Source of the DNA: Ampelomyces quisqualis
Taxonomy: Eukaryota; Ascomycota; Dothideomycetes; Pleosporales; Phaeosphaeriaceae
NCBI GenBank assembly: GCA_018398575.1
Contig: JAGTXZ010000005.1
Coordinates: 62,001-126,000, forward strand
Direction: 5' to 3'
Length of the DNA: 64,000 bases
Positions 1 to 11,144 of this stretch are shown here, piece after piece. Below the pieces are notes generated by a model. The model ran no database searches. It was not told where the DNA came from and was given only the letters and a program-made list of their open reading frames with translations. Every line of letters starts with the position of its first letter. Within the stretch, counting starts at the first letter, position 1. A program made the translations under genes and the position numbers.

Positions 1-965
1 TCGGGTGCAATCAATCCCGCACTCATGGCTTGTAAAATTTGACTAGTCATATCGTTTGTTCCAGCGGGGGGAGGTGGCAACGCAGGCTGGCCGGTGGCTC
101 CGGGTGGCGGAGGTGGTACAAAACCAGGGGGAGGTGGCGGCACCATATTTTGAGAAAAAGAGAATGAAGGTGGTGCTGAAGGGATGCCGTTAGTCTGAGC
201 ACTTTGTTGACCTAGACCTGCGAATGCTGCATATAGAGCGCTTTGATCTGGTTGAGGCTGTGCTGCAGGGGGTGGGGCTACAGGCTGTTGGTTAGTCTGC
301 ATGTTGTATGCATGTGTCTGCTGAACGCCGTTGCTCTTGGGCATGGCAGCCTGCGTCACAGGCGCGCCTAGAGGTCTCCTGTCAGGTGATGAAGCCCCCC
401 AATGTCAACGGAACGGAAAGCTTACTGTTTGAATTGCCGTTCAGTAGCTGCTTCATGCTGGCAATCATGTCTCGTGGAAATGTCTGTCCGCGCTCCCAGA
501 TATCAAGCAGTTTCGAGATTTTTTCTCTCTGGTTCTCTGGCGCATTCTTGACTAGATCGCTTACGACGACTGGCAGTGCATCTCGCACCAGCTGGACACC
601 CGAAGCATAGGTTCCTGGCGCAGCTTTGTTTGACACGACCTGACCTGCTTTCTTGGCCTTCTCCACCCATTGTCGGATGACCGAGTCTACAACGTATAGA
701 ACTCCTAACTTGTGTGTGGCGGCACTATTCGAATACTGGAGGAGGATTTTTTCAATGAGGACTTTATCATACTGCAAGTGAGGAAAGAGTTTTAGTACGG
801 ATCCGTGTGCGCAGAGCAGGCGTGTGAAGATGGCATAGTTTCGCATACCTGAATGTTGTCTACGCATAGCTGCGTGATGGCCTTGACTTTGGTGGGTGTG
901 ACGCCTGGTGGTTTCAGTGTCGATAGCGACTGCAATGTCGTCGCCAACTCCTCTAGCGCTGCCAT
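1..965 (-). CDS. Seb1/Nrd1-like RNA polymerase II CTD-interacting protein, 5' part
   Basis: N-terminal part of an RNA-binding termination factor of the Seb1 (S. pombe)/Nrd1 (S. cerevisiae) family, which binds phosphorylated Pol II CTD in the nucleus and directs 3'-end formation. Exons 965-849, 771-426 and 367-1 (continues off the window); introns 848-772 and 425-368 restore one frame. Residues ~1-150 form the CID helical domain (ITQLCVDNIQ, then YDKVLIEKILLQYSNSA, VLYVVDSVIRQW). After it comes a low-complexity segment rich in Pro, Gln and Ala with runs of five prolines, typical of Seb1. The RRM expected further downstream lies outside the window. The second intron was placed at the CTCTAG acceptor because the nearer AG sites give a stop. 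Family assignment is firm; orthology with Seb1 rather than another CID protein is inference. Confidence 0.82.
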
Positions 966-1788
966 AGTCACGTCTAGTGTGCCAGTCAGACCCGTGAAGA
1001 AAGAGAAAGAAATGCTAGCAATTGAGACGAGTCGCGGTGTGGCGAGGTGCCAAAACGAGAAACACGCAATGTACTCGGGGGCCGCAAGTCAGTGGCCACA
1101 GCAGAAAAGACTATGTTGTACGAAGAGAGTGTTGAGGAATGACCAGCAGGTGACGAGCAGAAGCGCAAAGCGGTGGTTCTTGTGTCGTCCGGAGACCTGG
1201 AAGGAATGTGTTGCAGCGTTATAGCTGCAGAAGCTGGGGCGCGCTTCAATCTAACATGCGCACGCACACAGTGGGAGCAAAGCGCGCGGGTGATCACTGG
1301 CCCTGCAAGAGAGTGGCGCAAGTCGGACAGACGGTGGGGTGAGATGGGGGAGCACTGCTGTGGTCTATCGAGCGCGCAGGTGCAGGTGCAGTTGCAGGTG
1401 TGAGGGAGAAGGGAGAGGCGGCCGGGGGCCTGTGCTGGACTTTGCGTGCCGAGCTGCAAAAACTACGCTAGTTGCGCACGTGATCATTCACCACCACCCC
1501 AACACCATGACCAGATGCCTTGGTACAAAGTCATGCCGCCCCGTACCGAGTCCAGCAATTATGCGGTATGACACGCAGCGGCCGGCGCGCGTGCTCGGTT
1601 GCCCGCAGCCACGAAGCCAACAGGTTGCAGGGGATCCAGTCCCGCGCTATGGCGATCCACTGCGCTGATGCAGTTCCGAGCAGTTTGCCCGGCCGCCGCA
1701 GCTTTTTCTGCTCCACCCATCCGCCCGCCCCGACTCCTCCCTCCCACCTCCGGCCTCCCACTCCCACCTCCACCACACCTACCACAAA
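966..1788. other. Intergenic, divergent promoter region
   Basis: Spacer between the divergently transcribed Seb1-like gene and citrate synthase. The last ~100 bases (about 1685-1788) are strongly pyrimidine-rich, a usual feature of highly expressed fungal promoters and 5' leaders. Short open frames here match no family I know. No RNA gene was seen. Confidence 0.5.
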
Positions 1789-2553
1789 ATGGCTTCAGCT
1801 CTGCGCTTGACTGGCGCCTTCCGCGCAGCCGCCCCTCTGCGGACCACCGCCTTCAATGGCCTCCGCTGCTACTCGACCGGCAAGACCACGGTGCGTGTTA
1901 CCGGCGGGCAACTGCGAGGGCTGCGCTAACCTTGTCCATTGCAGTCGCTGAAGGAGACGTTTGCCAACAAGCTGCCCGGCGAGATCGAGAAGATCAAGAA
2001 GCTTCGCAAGTACGCGCCTGCCGCTTCCGCACGCCCCGCGACACACATTGACATGACTCTGCAGGGAGCACGGCAACAAGGTCGTCGGCGAGGTCACTCT
2101 CGACCAGGTCTACGGCGGTGCGCGAGGCATCAAGTCCCTCGTCTGGGAGGGCTCCGTCCTCGACTCCGAGGAGGGTATCCGCTTCCGAGGCAAGACGGTA
2201 CGGTCCTGCGGCAGCGCTTGTGGAACTACCGCTTACATGCATAGATCCCCGAGTGCCAGCAGCTCCTCCCCAAGGCCCCCGGCGGCCAGGAGCCTCTCCC
2301 CGAAGGTCTCTTCTGGCTTCTGTTGACCGGCGAGGTCCCCTCGGAGCAGCAGGTTCGCGACCTCTCCGCCGAGTGGGCCGCCCGCTCCGATGTCCCCAAG
2401 TTCGTCGAGGAGCTCATCGACCGCTGCCCCAGCGACCTCCACCCCATGGCCCAGTTCTCCATCGCCGTCACTGCTCTCGAGCACGAGTCCAACTTTGCCA
2501 AGGCCTACGCCAAGGGCATGAAGAAGTCGGAGTACTGGGAGCACACCTTTGAG

Positions 2554-2584
<31 letters not shown>

Positions 2585-3147
2585 CCATTGCCTCCAAGAT
2601 CTACCGCAACATCTACAAGGACGGCAAGGTCGCGCCCATCCAGAAGGACAAGGACTACTCGTTCAACTTGGCCAACCAGCTCGGATTCTCTGAGAACAAG
2701 GACTTTGTCGAATTGATGCGTCTGTATCTCACCATCCACACCGACCACGAGGGTGGCAACGTCAGCGCCCACACTACCCACTTGGTTGGCAGTGCTCTCA
2801 GCTCGCCTTACCTCTCTCTCGCTGCTGGTCTGAACGGTCTTGCTGGTCCTCTCCACGGACTGGCCAACCAGGAGGTGCTCGTCTGGCTCCAGAAGATGAA
2901 GAAGGCTGTTGGCAACGATCTCAGCGACCAGGCCATCAAGGACTACCTCTGGTCTACCCTCAAGGCCGGCCAAGTCGTTCCCGGATACGGCCACGCCGTC
3001 CTCCGCAAGACCGACCCCCGCTACGTCTCCCAGCGCGAGTTTGCTCAGAAGCACTTGCCCGATGACCCCATGTTCAAGCTCGTCAGCCAGGTCTACAAGA
3101 TCGCCCCTGGCGTTCTGACTGAGCACGGCAAGACCAAGAACCCCTAC

Positions 3148-3179
<32 letters not shown>

Positions 3180-3351
3180 CCAGTACTACGGTCTTACCGA
3201 GCAGAACTACTACACCGTCCTCTTTGGTGTCTCGCGTGCGCTCGGTGTTCTCCCTCAGATCATCATCGACCGTGCTGTCGGCGCCCCGATCGAGAGGCCC
3301 AAGTCCTTCAGCACCGAGGCTTACGCCAAGCTTGTTGGCGCTACCTTGTAA
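1789..3351 (+). CDS. cit1: Citrate synthase, mitochondrial
   Basis: Condenses oxaloacetate with acetyl-CoA to citrate, the first TCA-cycle step, in the mitochondrial matrix. Exons 1789-1890, 1945-2009, 2065-2197 and 2245-3351 give 468 residues, the usual length. The N-terminus is Arg/Ala-rich without acidic residues, a mitochondrial presequence. Active-site residues are visible: His ~304 in PLHGLANQE, His ~350 in GYGHAVLRKTDPRY, Asp ~405 in NVDAHSG. The start is the first ATG after a CT-rich leader and gives the presequence. 2.7 kb downstream lies the Yhm2 carrier that exports citrate. A peroxisomal isoform or methylcitrate synthase is less likely because the C-terminus is not PTS1 and the N-terminus is mitochondrial, but methylcitrate synthase cannot be fully excluded by eye. 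Confidence 0.95.
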
Positions 3352-4224
3352 GAGTCTCCAAATGGTTTGGGGAATTTCAAAAAGCGACATGCGGAGCTGG
3401 AACTTGAACGGATTTTGTGTACCATCTAGAGCGGAATTGTAGAACTAGGAAATGCGCGCGTTTGCTGGCAGAAGCACTCAGCTTTGTCTCTGCTGTAGAA
3501 GTACCCTTAGCGGACGATTTGCTACACTATCATGTCCTAGCGTTTGATACACCAATACAATCGCAACTCTTTTTTTCATTGGTTTTGTTGGAAGGATGTC
3601 GGGCGCCGGGTGCCGGACGTGATGATTGCACGGAACCGTCTTTGCATGCTTTCAGCCCCTTTTCCATGGGACGATTATGGCGGTGAGCAAGGCAAGTAAT
3701 ACTGCGCCCTCCCACATAGGAGCGAAAATACAGGAAATCGATAGGATGTTTTTGAGGTTATACTCCAAGTCCCTGTTTGTCAGCCCTTAGCTAAGGGGTT
3801 TTGACATGACTGTTACAGGTTACGCCCTGGCCAATATCAAAGCTATCCACACGCTTGAAGTGGGGCAGCTCTTGAGGCAGTATATAGACGTTCTTGGCAC
3901 TGTTTTTGATGTCGCAATGAGTGTTCTTGTCCGTGATGAATATGATCTCGCGTTGCTTTCCTGGACAGGCAACTCAAACAATGCTGCAATCTGGATCTTG
4001 GCATCAAAAGCGACTCTAAAAAATGAGATTACAATACTATTAACGCCTGTATCTTAGCTTCACAATGTCACCAAGACACGGGGAACTGGGTGGGTGACTT
4101 TGATTCAAGCAAGAAGTCTATGATCGCTGGCTTATTCGGCATACAATACTTTCGACTGGGGCCCTAGTTATTTTCTGTCGTATGTGAAACCCCGCAGTAG
4201 GCCTCCTCTTTCGCTCCGCTAAGT
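3352..4224. other. Intergenic, nothing recognised
   Basis: 3' flank of citrate synthase and spacer to the secreted protein gene. Only short open frames on both strands, none with recognisable sequence. No repeats or RNA genes seen. Confidence 0.4.
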
Positions 4225-4635
4225 TCATGGGTCCTGGGAACATTTGCGAATCACCCACCGGAACGATCTGATGCCATGGAGTTCGCGCGGGTAATCGAAC
4301 ATCTTGTCAAGTTCAACATTTCCAAATTCGTACCTTACTTCTCCACTTGTAGCTCTGCAGTCTTCGGCGGTGAATCCGTGAAAGCAGAACGGACCACGTA
4401 CAATGGTTGGCGAAGAGCCAAACGGCGGGTCCCGGGTGAAGAACATCGATACCGGTTTGAGGGTCTTCATGGGCACACAGCTGGGGTCTTCGAGGTGGGC
4501 TGCGCCACCCTGTCCATGTTTGCATTCGTCTAGGTTTTGGGTGTTGCAGAACCAGGAGCTCGCTTTGAAAGCAAGACTTTCCGTAGTGAGTGCTAGGACG
4601 CTAAGAAGCGCGATAGCTTGGGTTGTAAACTGCAT
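4225..4635 (-). CDS. Small secreted cysteine-rich protein (effector-like candidate)
   Basis: Single-exon 136-residue protein. The first ~22 residues are a clear signal peptide (MQFTTQAIALLSVLALTTESLA). The mature ~114 residues carry six cysteines, an even number compatible with three disulfides, and several aromatic residues. I do not recognise a family. Size, secretion signal and Cys content fit the loose class of fungal small secreted proteins, some of which act as effectors; that role is inference. It sits about 230 bp from a decayed Tc1/mariner element, a setting common for such genes. No obvious intron. Could be any apoplastic or cell-wall protein. Confidence 0.7.
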   Translation of the reverse strand: MQFTTQAIALLSVLALTTESLAFKASSWFCNTQNLDECKHGQGGAAHLEDPSCVPMKTLKPVSMFFTRDPPFGSSPTIVRGPFCFHGFTAEDCRATSGEVRYEFGNVELDKMFDYPRELHGIRSFRWVIRKCSQDP

Positions 4636-4861
4636 AATTGCAAATTTTGGGAGAACTGCAGAGATGGTGTTAGTTTAAGAACGTGTCTGAGTAGACTTAA
4701 GTAGGCGAACTCAAACAAGGAAGGCTTTTACATTTGTTTCAGGTGGACAAGTAAACAGGTTAGAATCACAGAAGAAGGGTTCTGTTGACTTGATGGACGC
4801 AGACGAGTTAGCAAGTCTGTTCTTAAGTATTGTAGGAGGTAGTGAGTGACATCGTTACTTA
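4636..4861. other. Spacer between secreted protein gene and transposon
   Basis: Presumed promoter of the secreted-protein gene. No distinct feature was seen apart from the TA dinucleotide at 4860-4861 that forms the left target-site copy of the adjoining element. Confidence 0.4.
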
Positions 4862-4893
4862 CTGTGGTATCAGGCAAAAGTACTCCATGTGGG
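4862..4893 (+). repeat. Left terminal inverted repeat of the Tc1/mariner element
   Basis: 32 bp, 29 identical to the reverse complement of 5376-5407. The three mismatches are consecutive (positions 8-10). The outer end abuts TA. Confidence 0.85.
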
Positions 4894-5375
4894 TCATTTT
4901 CTTGGCCCGGTATCAAGCTATACTAACTTCAGATGAAACAGTATTATATACATTTCTCGAACCTTCAGCCAAGCCTAGTACTTTGTCTGCCTAAGCGCTT
5001 CTGGGGAGTAGCTGGTACAGTGAGTGAGTACTGAACTTGATTAATACTGCCTCCATGTACTTGGCTATAAACTTCTGTGTATGGCCTACGTCGTGTAGTG
5101 CTCTAATAATGAGCCGTTCATCGCGTGTAAGACATTAGTGAGGGGCCTGTTAGCGTTGGCGTTGAGTAGGTAAAGGTGTTTCCATTGTTGTAGGATGAGA
5201 TAAGATGAGAGGTGGTTAAGGTAAAGGATTGTTTGTTGCCAGCAGGGCTGGGCAGAGAGCGTTGCATTCATAGCTTCAGGGGCTCATACGTTACCATACA
5301 AATTACTATGGATTAGCATGTAATATATGAGACTACAGTGCTTTCAATCTCCGGGTGCACGGTGCGGCTTAGGCC

Positions 5376-5407
5376 CCCACATGGAGTACTTTTGCCTTTG
5401 ACCACAG
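5376..5407 (-). repeat. Right terminal inverted repeat of the Tc1/mariner element
   Basis: Partner of 4862-4893. The outer end abuts TA at 5408-5409. Confidence 0.85.
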
Positions 5408-6071
5408 TAGGTTGACTAACATTGCTTGCTAGACGTAGACTAGCAGGTGATATTGCTTTTCAAATACTCCGTGCACAGTGGGTCACCGCCTACCCCGTGA
5501 TGTAATATTACCTACCCGATAGGCCCAATGTTACGGAGTACCTATGTATGTAAATACAGTGCAAGTCCCAGGATATCGGAGGATCGGCGCGGAATGCAAA
5601 CTGCTATTCGGCGACATTTCGTTGAGCTGATGGGGATCCGGATTCCGAGCACGACTCGTTGAGCTCCAACTACCGTCCCGACGCTCATTAGATTGGAGCA
5701 CTGTGGGCTTCAACGATGCGTGAATCGGGTGCAGTTCAAAAAATTGCTGGTGTGAGTTGCGAGATGCAGACCAAGTAATGTAAAAAAAACTATCCATCGT
5801 ACTCCTGTCGATCGACAGCGTGCCCGGAGCACGCCAAGAATACTAGCCGAAGACAGCTCCAGCTTCACCGGCAGGGTTAACCCCAACCCAAACGAATCGT
5901 AGACCGACGGGCAGCGCTCAGACACCGCCGTGACCGCCCTCGCAAGCTGACGCCCGTCATTTTCGCGCCTCTGCTCCCTTCTACTCTCCAACATCACGCC
6001 CAAAACATCTGCGACGAAGCACCCTTTTGCCTTGGTCAGGCCCCGCATCTTGGACAAGAAATCCCCAGAGA
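5408..6071. other. Intergenic upstream of the Yhm2 gene
   Basis: Holds the promoter and leader of the carrier gene. A 115-codon open frame on the minus strand (5710-6057) resembles nothing and is taken as chance. No RNA gene seen. Confidence 0.4.
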
Positions 6072-7385
6072 ATGACTTCTACTACCATGGGCGCGCCCAA
6101 GCCGCTCGAGAAGAAGCCCGTCAAGTTCAGCAATCTGCTGCGTGAGTCCGTTCTAGTCTGATGGTGGTGAGGCCGTGCTAATGTGGCCATCAGTTGGTGC
6201 TGGTCTCAACATGTTCGAGTAAGCATACACCTTCTCAAGCCAAACACACAAACCACGGGAATGCAGCGCTGACAGAATCGCGACAGGGTGACCACTCTGG
6301 GACAGGTAATGCGACTCAAATCTCCAAATCTCCCAATCCACGCGCAAAGACACTCAGCTAACACTGCCCGTTAATAGCCGCTGGAGGTCGTCAAGACTAC
6401 CATGGCTGCCAACAGGGCTGACGGCTTTTCGGGGGCTATTGGGCGCATTTGGGCGCGGGGGGGTGTTCTCGGATGTGAGTTGGACTGCCCCGAGAGCTCT
6501 TTGCGATTACTGCGAGATCAGCATGCCGAGGCTGGCTGGCCGAGAGCATTCACAAGCAGTCGTGATGCACAACTTCTGGGACCACCGGCTAACCCGCGCA
6601 ATGTTCAGTTTACCAGGGTCTCATTCCATGGGCCTGGATCGAGGCCTCCACCAAGGGCGCCGTGCTCCTCTTCGTCGCTTCGGAAGCCGAATTCTACGCC
6701 AAGGCTGCTGGTGCGCCCGACTTCGTCGCAGGTATCTCGGGCGGTATGGTCGGTGGTCTTGCGCAGGCATACGCGACCATGGGCTTCTGCACTTGCATGA
6801 AGACGGTAGAGATTACAAAACACAAAGTCGCTGCCAGCGGTGTAAAACCCCCGGGCACGCTTGAGACGTTTATGGGTATCTACCGCAAGGAGGGCATCCG
6901 CGGTATCAACCGTGGTGTCAACGCCGTTGCTGTGCGCCAGGTCACCAACTGGGGATCCCGCTTTGGTCTGTCCCGTGTCGCGGAGACGGGTATTCGAAGG
7001 GTGACTGGCAAAGAGGGCGGCGAGAAGCTCAGTGTCATGGAGAAGATTACCGCATCCGCGCTCGGTGGTGGTCTCTCCGCGTGGAACCAGCCTATTGAGG
7101 TCATTCGTGTCGAGATGCAGTCCAAGACGGTCGACCCGAACCGCCCCAAGAACTTGACTGTCGGCAAGGCATTCAATTACATTTACTCCCAAAACGGCCT
7201 GAAGGGTCTCTACCGTGGTGTTGCTCCCAGAATCGGTCTTGGCGTTTGGCAGACGGTCTGCATGGTTGCTCTCGGTGATGTGTAAGTGGTAGCAATTCGC
7301 ATTTTGGGAGACCAGGCTAACACATGCTAGTGCGAAGGAAGCTGTCGAGAAGCTTACCGGCGACAAAGTTACCGCGAAGCACTAG
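6072..7385 (+). CDS. yhm2: Mitochondrial citrate/2-oxoglutarate carrier (Yhm2 family)
   Basis: Inner-membrane carrier of the SLC25 family that exchanges matrix citrate for cytosolic 2-oxoglutarate and supports NADPH shuttling. Six exons: 6072-6141, 6194-6218, 6287-6305, 6378-6474, 6609-7281, 7331-7385, giving 312 residues. The sequence closely follows yeast Yhm2 throughout: TTLGQPLEVVKTTMAANR, YQGLIPWAWIEASTKGAVL, GFCTCMKTVEIT, EGIRGINRGVNAVAVRQ, LGGGLSAWNQPIEVIRVEM, ending KH. Three carrier repeats are present. The 19-nt third exon is unusually small, but it is needed to restore TTLGQPLEVV, so it is well supported. Gene order after citrate synthase is functionally suggestive. Confidence 0.95.
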
Positions 7386-8193
7386 ACGGTAGTTTGGGAG
7401 GGCATGAGACATACACATATCTCGGGTTTATCACACTCGACCAGGACTGTAGACATTCTTCATAACCCTTCGGCGGCATGACACGATGTACGAAGGTCGT
7501 TTCGAGCTGCACTCATCTTGACATACACAAATGTAATGACTCCATCGGTGGGGAATCTGACTGTGTCGCCCAACTTCAACCAAAAAATATGTGATATATC
7601 GATGCGCAGTGATGCCACAGGCATGGTGGAACTGACAGTCAAGCAGTCCGTACGGAGTAGTTCGCTACCATCGTCACCACCTGCGTACAATAATGTGGCT
7701 CTGCGGATCGGAAGTCACGTCACACCACCACATTGTTGATCCATCCCTGTATGCTTACTTCTCTCACATTTCGGAAGCACTGCTTTAATTTGTATGTGGC
7801 TTGCTAGGTTCCTAGTCATGCGGCGAAATCGTTGTTTCTCGGAAGTGTAGCGCAAGCACGTGCCGTGCGATGATCTGTACCTAGATGAGACAACCGCGCT
7901 AACGTCACCCTACCAAGGCGACTACCAAGGCGGCTACGCCAACTCTTGTTCAATCTCACTATTGAGCGATCACACATCATACCATGCGAGAGAAGCGTGA
8001 TGTGGGATGATCATGGCCAAATTCATCACCTGCGTACCGACTGGAGCTTTCAATGTAGGTTGCTGCGGTGTTCTGTCGCTGCGCCTACCGGAGATCACAA
8101 CTCAATCACCGAAAAGCAACGCGAGGCGAGCAAAATCTGTTGGAAAGCACATGAAGTAGCGCTTTCCTCGTGTATTGTGCTGATTGCTATTAG
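7386..8193. other. Intergenic, probable promoter or first exon of the Crt10-like gene
   Basis: No recognisable protein or RNA. A splice acceptor TAG at 8191-8193 directly precedes the open frame of the next gene, so an unplaced 5' exon of that gene probably lies here. The donor could not be fixed. Confidence 0.4.
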
Positions 8194-8229
8194 TGTCAAC
8201 CCAGCTTCGATGATAATGAGCATCAGCCG

Positions 8230-10352
8230 ATGAAAGCATGGCGTTGCGAGTTGACCGCCTTGTCGCAACGGCACAATTTATACTTCGTCGCGTTGAATAG
8301 CAGCATTCTGGTTCACCAGCCTGAATTCCCGGACCAGAGACTGTCGTCTAAACCAAAGCTCATCCTACATCCGCCAGTTTCATCACAACATCTCCGCCCC
8401 GGAATCGATTATGATGACCCGCATTCCATTACTCGCATACTAGTCGACTTCCTCGGAAATGATGAGATTCTACTTGCAACCTGCGACGATGGAGATGTCG
8501 TGGGGTATAGAGTCGAGGAGATTCAGCGAGCTCTAGATGCTCTAAAAAACTTATCAGATGAAGACGACTCGGACATGGCTCTCGAGATGAGGTGGTTTCT
8601 GCACATGAATGTTGGCGCAAGCGCGTGGGGGCTGGCTGTTCATAGAGAAGCTCGAATGATAGCCATCAGCGCGAACACTCACAACATCACCGTCCTTGCC
8701 TTTGCACTTGCATCTGCAGGCGACGAGTCACCTGAGTCGGACTTTTCAGAACCGTACAGCGAATGCATCAGCTCCCCAGACTTTCCTGTGCCGAGAAACA
8801 AGGACCATGTAATTACGCTCAAAGCAGGGCACAACGTACCAGCCGTGTCATTCCAGAATAATCCAGGAGATCCAAAAGGTCGCTGGCTTTTCAGTACGTG
8901 TATTACCGGGGAGATCGAGCTTTGGGACCTACACAATCCGAGTCATCGACCTGCTCGCAAGTTCGAGATGGGCTGGTGTGCAGATCCGAGTCAAGCACCT
9001 CGCTCGCGTTGGGGCCGATGTAGTTGTGTGAACGCGAGTAGTCACCCACACGGTGCTTGGGGCGTAATGTTTCTCGATCCTCGCTCTGCACATAAGGTTC
9101 CGCCATCTTCAATTAAGGAGGAGTCATCACTGGGACGTGAACCTCCACATCTTGAGGAGGCTAGTCGACAGAAGCACGGATTCACGGAGAAAACTGCAGA
9201 TCGAGCGCAAAGAGCTCTTACGCAGGACCATACAATGTCTAGTGATCCTAGCGAAATGATGGTCTTGGAGTCGGATTCGGATTCGGAAATGGAAGGCGAG
9301 AATGATGGTAGTGATATGGGTGACGAGAATATGTCCATGGGCGATGAAGAGAAGCGAGCCCATTCTCGAGACCGGGTGAAGTCATATACCGATGTGGACA
9401 GTACTTTCGAACAGGGAGCCATCGAGCAAGACAAAGACCACGACATGTACGACTTCACTGCGCATCTCAATTCGCCCTTCCAAAATGACTCGCCACCCTT
9501 AATATCTCCCACGCTCAACCCACAGTCGCCCATATATACATCTGCCGCCGATGGTCCAGATGCAGCTATGCCAGCGGACCAGCTCTTTCTCTCTATGCCA
9601 CAAAGCCTACAAGAGCACAGCGAATATCTCGACTTCATCCAGGGTCCGTCTAACTATGATTTCCCCGATCCTTCTTCCTATGGCAGCATGGGTTTCAACA
9701 TGACTTACCACTGTCGACACATCTCGAAGCCGTACTGTCAGATTGAAAGTAACGAGGAGGTCCACGATGACAACGTAAACTCTACCTCACCACCGTAAAG
9801 CAAACCAGATCGCTGACAACTACAATATAGTCCCCCGCCCACCAACCCTGCATCCTCATAACCAAAGACGACATATTCCTCCTGCAGTCCCCCTTCTCCA
9901 AACCCTCCCCATCAAACCCTATACTCAGTATGCGCCATCCCCTCCACCCTTCCCTACGTAATGGCCTCTTCTCCACCGACGCCCCGCACGACCGTCTCTG
10001 CTTCTGCACACAAATTCCCGAACTAGGTATCTTCATCGTCGCAAGTCCGATTGGGCGCATGGCTATCTTCGCGCTTACAAAATCGCCCACCTCCATTCCC
10101 GGAAGTGATGCAGAGGAGTGCAAGTTTGGGTTCGAGTTGGAGTATATATTGCCGTTTGAAAAGGGCGATGAGCGGGTCATTGTGGACGAAGGGGATGGCG
10201 CGAGGAGGTTGGTGGGCGTGGCGGTGAGTCCGATGCAAGGTGGGAGGAGAGAGGGGAGGTGGAGGTTGATGGGGTATTTCACTGATCATTGCGTGGTTAG
10301 TTGGGAGGTTGGGAGGAGAGGGGAAGGGGGAGTGGAGGCGTTGATTGTGTAG
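8230..10352 (+). CDS. Crt10-like (ribonucleotide reductase transcriptional regulator family) protein
   Basis: Resembles fungal Crt10-domain proteins. Crt10 in yeast affects transcription of ribonucleotide reductase genes; the biochemical role is poorly known. Exons 8230-9774 and 9831-10352 (intron 9775-9830), 688 residues from Met 8230. Typical stretches are LTALSQRHNLYFVALNSSI, PHSITRILVDFLGNDEILLA, and GASAWGLAVHREARMIAIS, consistent with WD-like repeats. A Ser/Asp/Glu-rich acidic linker follows, and the C-terminal part after the intron closes the beta-propeller (CILITKDDIFLLQ). The frame stays open upstream to 8194, just after an acceptor, so the true start is probably in a further 5' exon and the listed start may be internal. 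Confidence 0.72.
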
Positions 10353-11144
10353 GGACTTTGTGGGGGGATTTAAAGTGGTTGCCGAATAGCTCGGTGAGAT
10401 GGGTTACTATTTTGGATAACTCAATCATCGACATTCAGATCATGTTGGTCGGACGTCCGCCAGGAGCAGTGGCCTCTGCGCCTTCAATTCCCTGCTCCGT
10501 ATCAATCTGTTACCCAATGCGCTTCCCGACCAGCGAATTCACCATCCGACAATGTTTGCGAGGTTCTGCATCGACAAGCCTCCCCGGCAAACGTCCAAAC
10601 AAGCATTCGAAGCAGGCGCAGACTAGGAACAGACGCAACGCCAACGTAACAGCTCAACAAAGCGTCAGATTCGTGGACGGCCAATTCCGAGCATCAGGGA
10701 GGGAAGCATTGCTACAAGTGCACTTTTCCTTAACTTTTCCCACGTACGACCTCCAAATGGTCTAGAGCTCATCAGCAATAGTCCCGTTTGTAAGAGAGAA
10801 GCCATCAGCATCAGCGTCCTCAAGTCAACCGTCCATGACCAAGCAAAGGCATCGAGGCGCTTATCTCACAATCGAACAGCGCGACGCGGCCAACCATAAG
10901 GGGCGTAGATGTCTGAACAAGCTATGGTATAAATATGCGCGTTCTGACTGTGAAGAGGTAAGGGGTTAACAAGGAAGTAATAGAATAGAAACAAGCAGGC
11001 GAGACGAGGTAAGATCTGTAACAGTCGATCTCATGACGTAGACGCAAGCCATCACTTAAAACAAAATTGGTCACTGTGGAGGACAGAGCCGTCGATGGTA
11101 TATTTTTAAAGCGAGCTGTCAACTTCTGCCCTGTGATGGCAGAT
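10353..11144. other. Convergent intergenic region
   Basis: 3' flanks of the Crt10-like gene and of the DUF1275 gene. Only short meaningless open frames. Nothing else recognised. Confidence 0.4.

Larger units (their letters stand above)
4862..5407 (-). mobile_element. Non-autonomous Tc1/mariner-type element with transposase relic
   Basis: A 546-bp element bounded by inverted repeats of 32 bp (4862-4893 and 5376-5407) that match at 29 of 32 positions, starting CTGTGGT. It is flanked by TA on both sides (4860-4861 and 5408-5409), the target duplication of the Tc1/mariner superfamily. Inside, the minus strand from ~5185 to ~4960 translates in two frames to the N-terminal helix-turn-helix of a transposase: LTRDERLIIRALHDVGHTQ, then after a frameshift INQVQYSLTVPATPQKRLG. 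Stop codons and the frameshift break it, and the DDE catalytic part is absent. It is therefore an internally deleted, dead copy that could only move in trans. Family assignment rests on the termini plus the HTH relic. Confidence 0.82.

Noticed and set aside
2233..3390. 385-codon open frame antisense to citrate synthase
   Set aside because: The sense strand encodes full citrate synthase. The antisense frame is Val/Leu/Gly-rich, as expected from reading GC-rich third positions backwards.
5710..6057. 115-codon minus-strand frame upstream of the Yhm2 gene
   Set aside because: No family features, and it lies in the leader/promoter of a well-supported gene.
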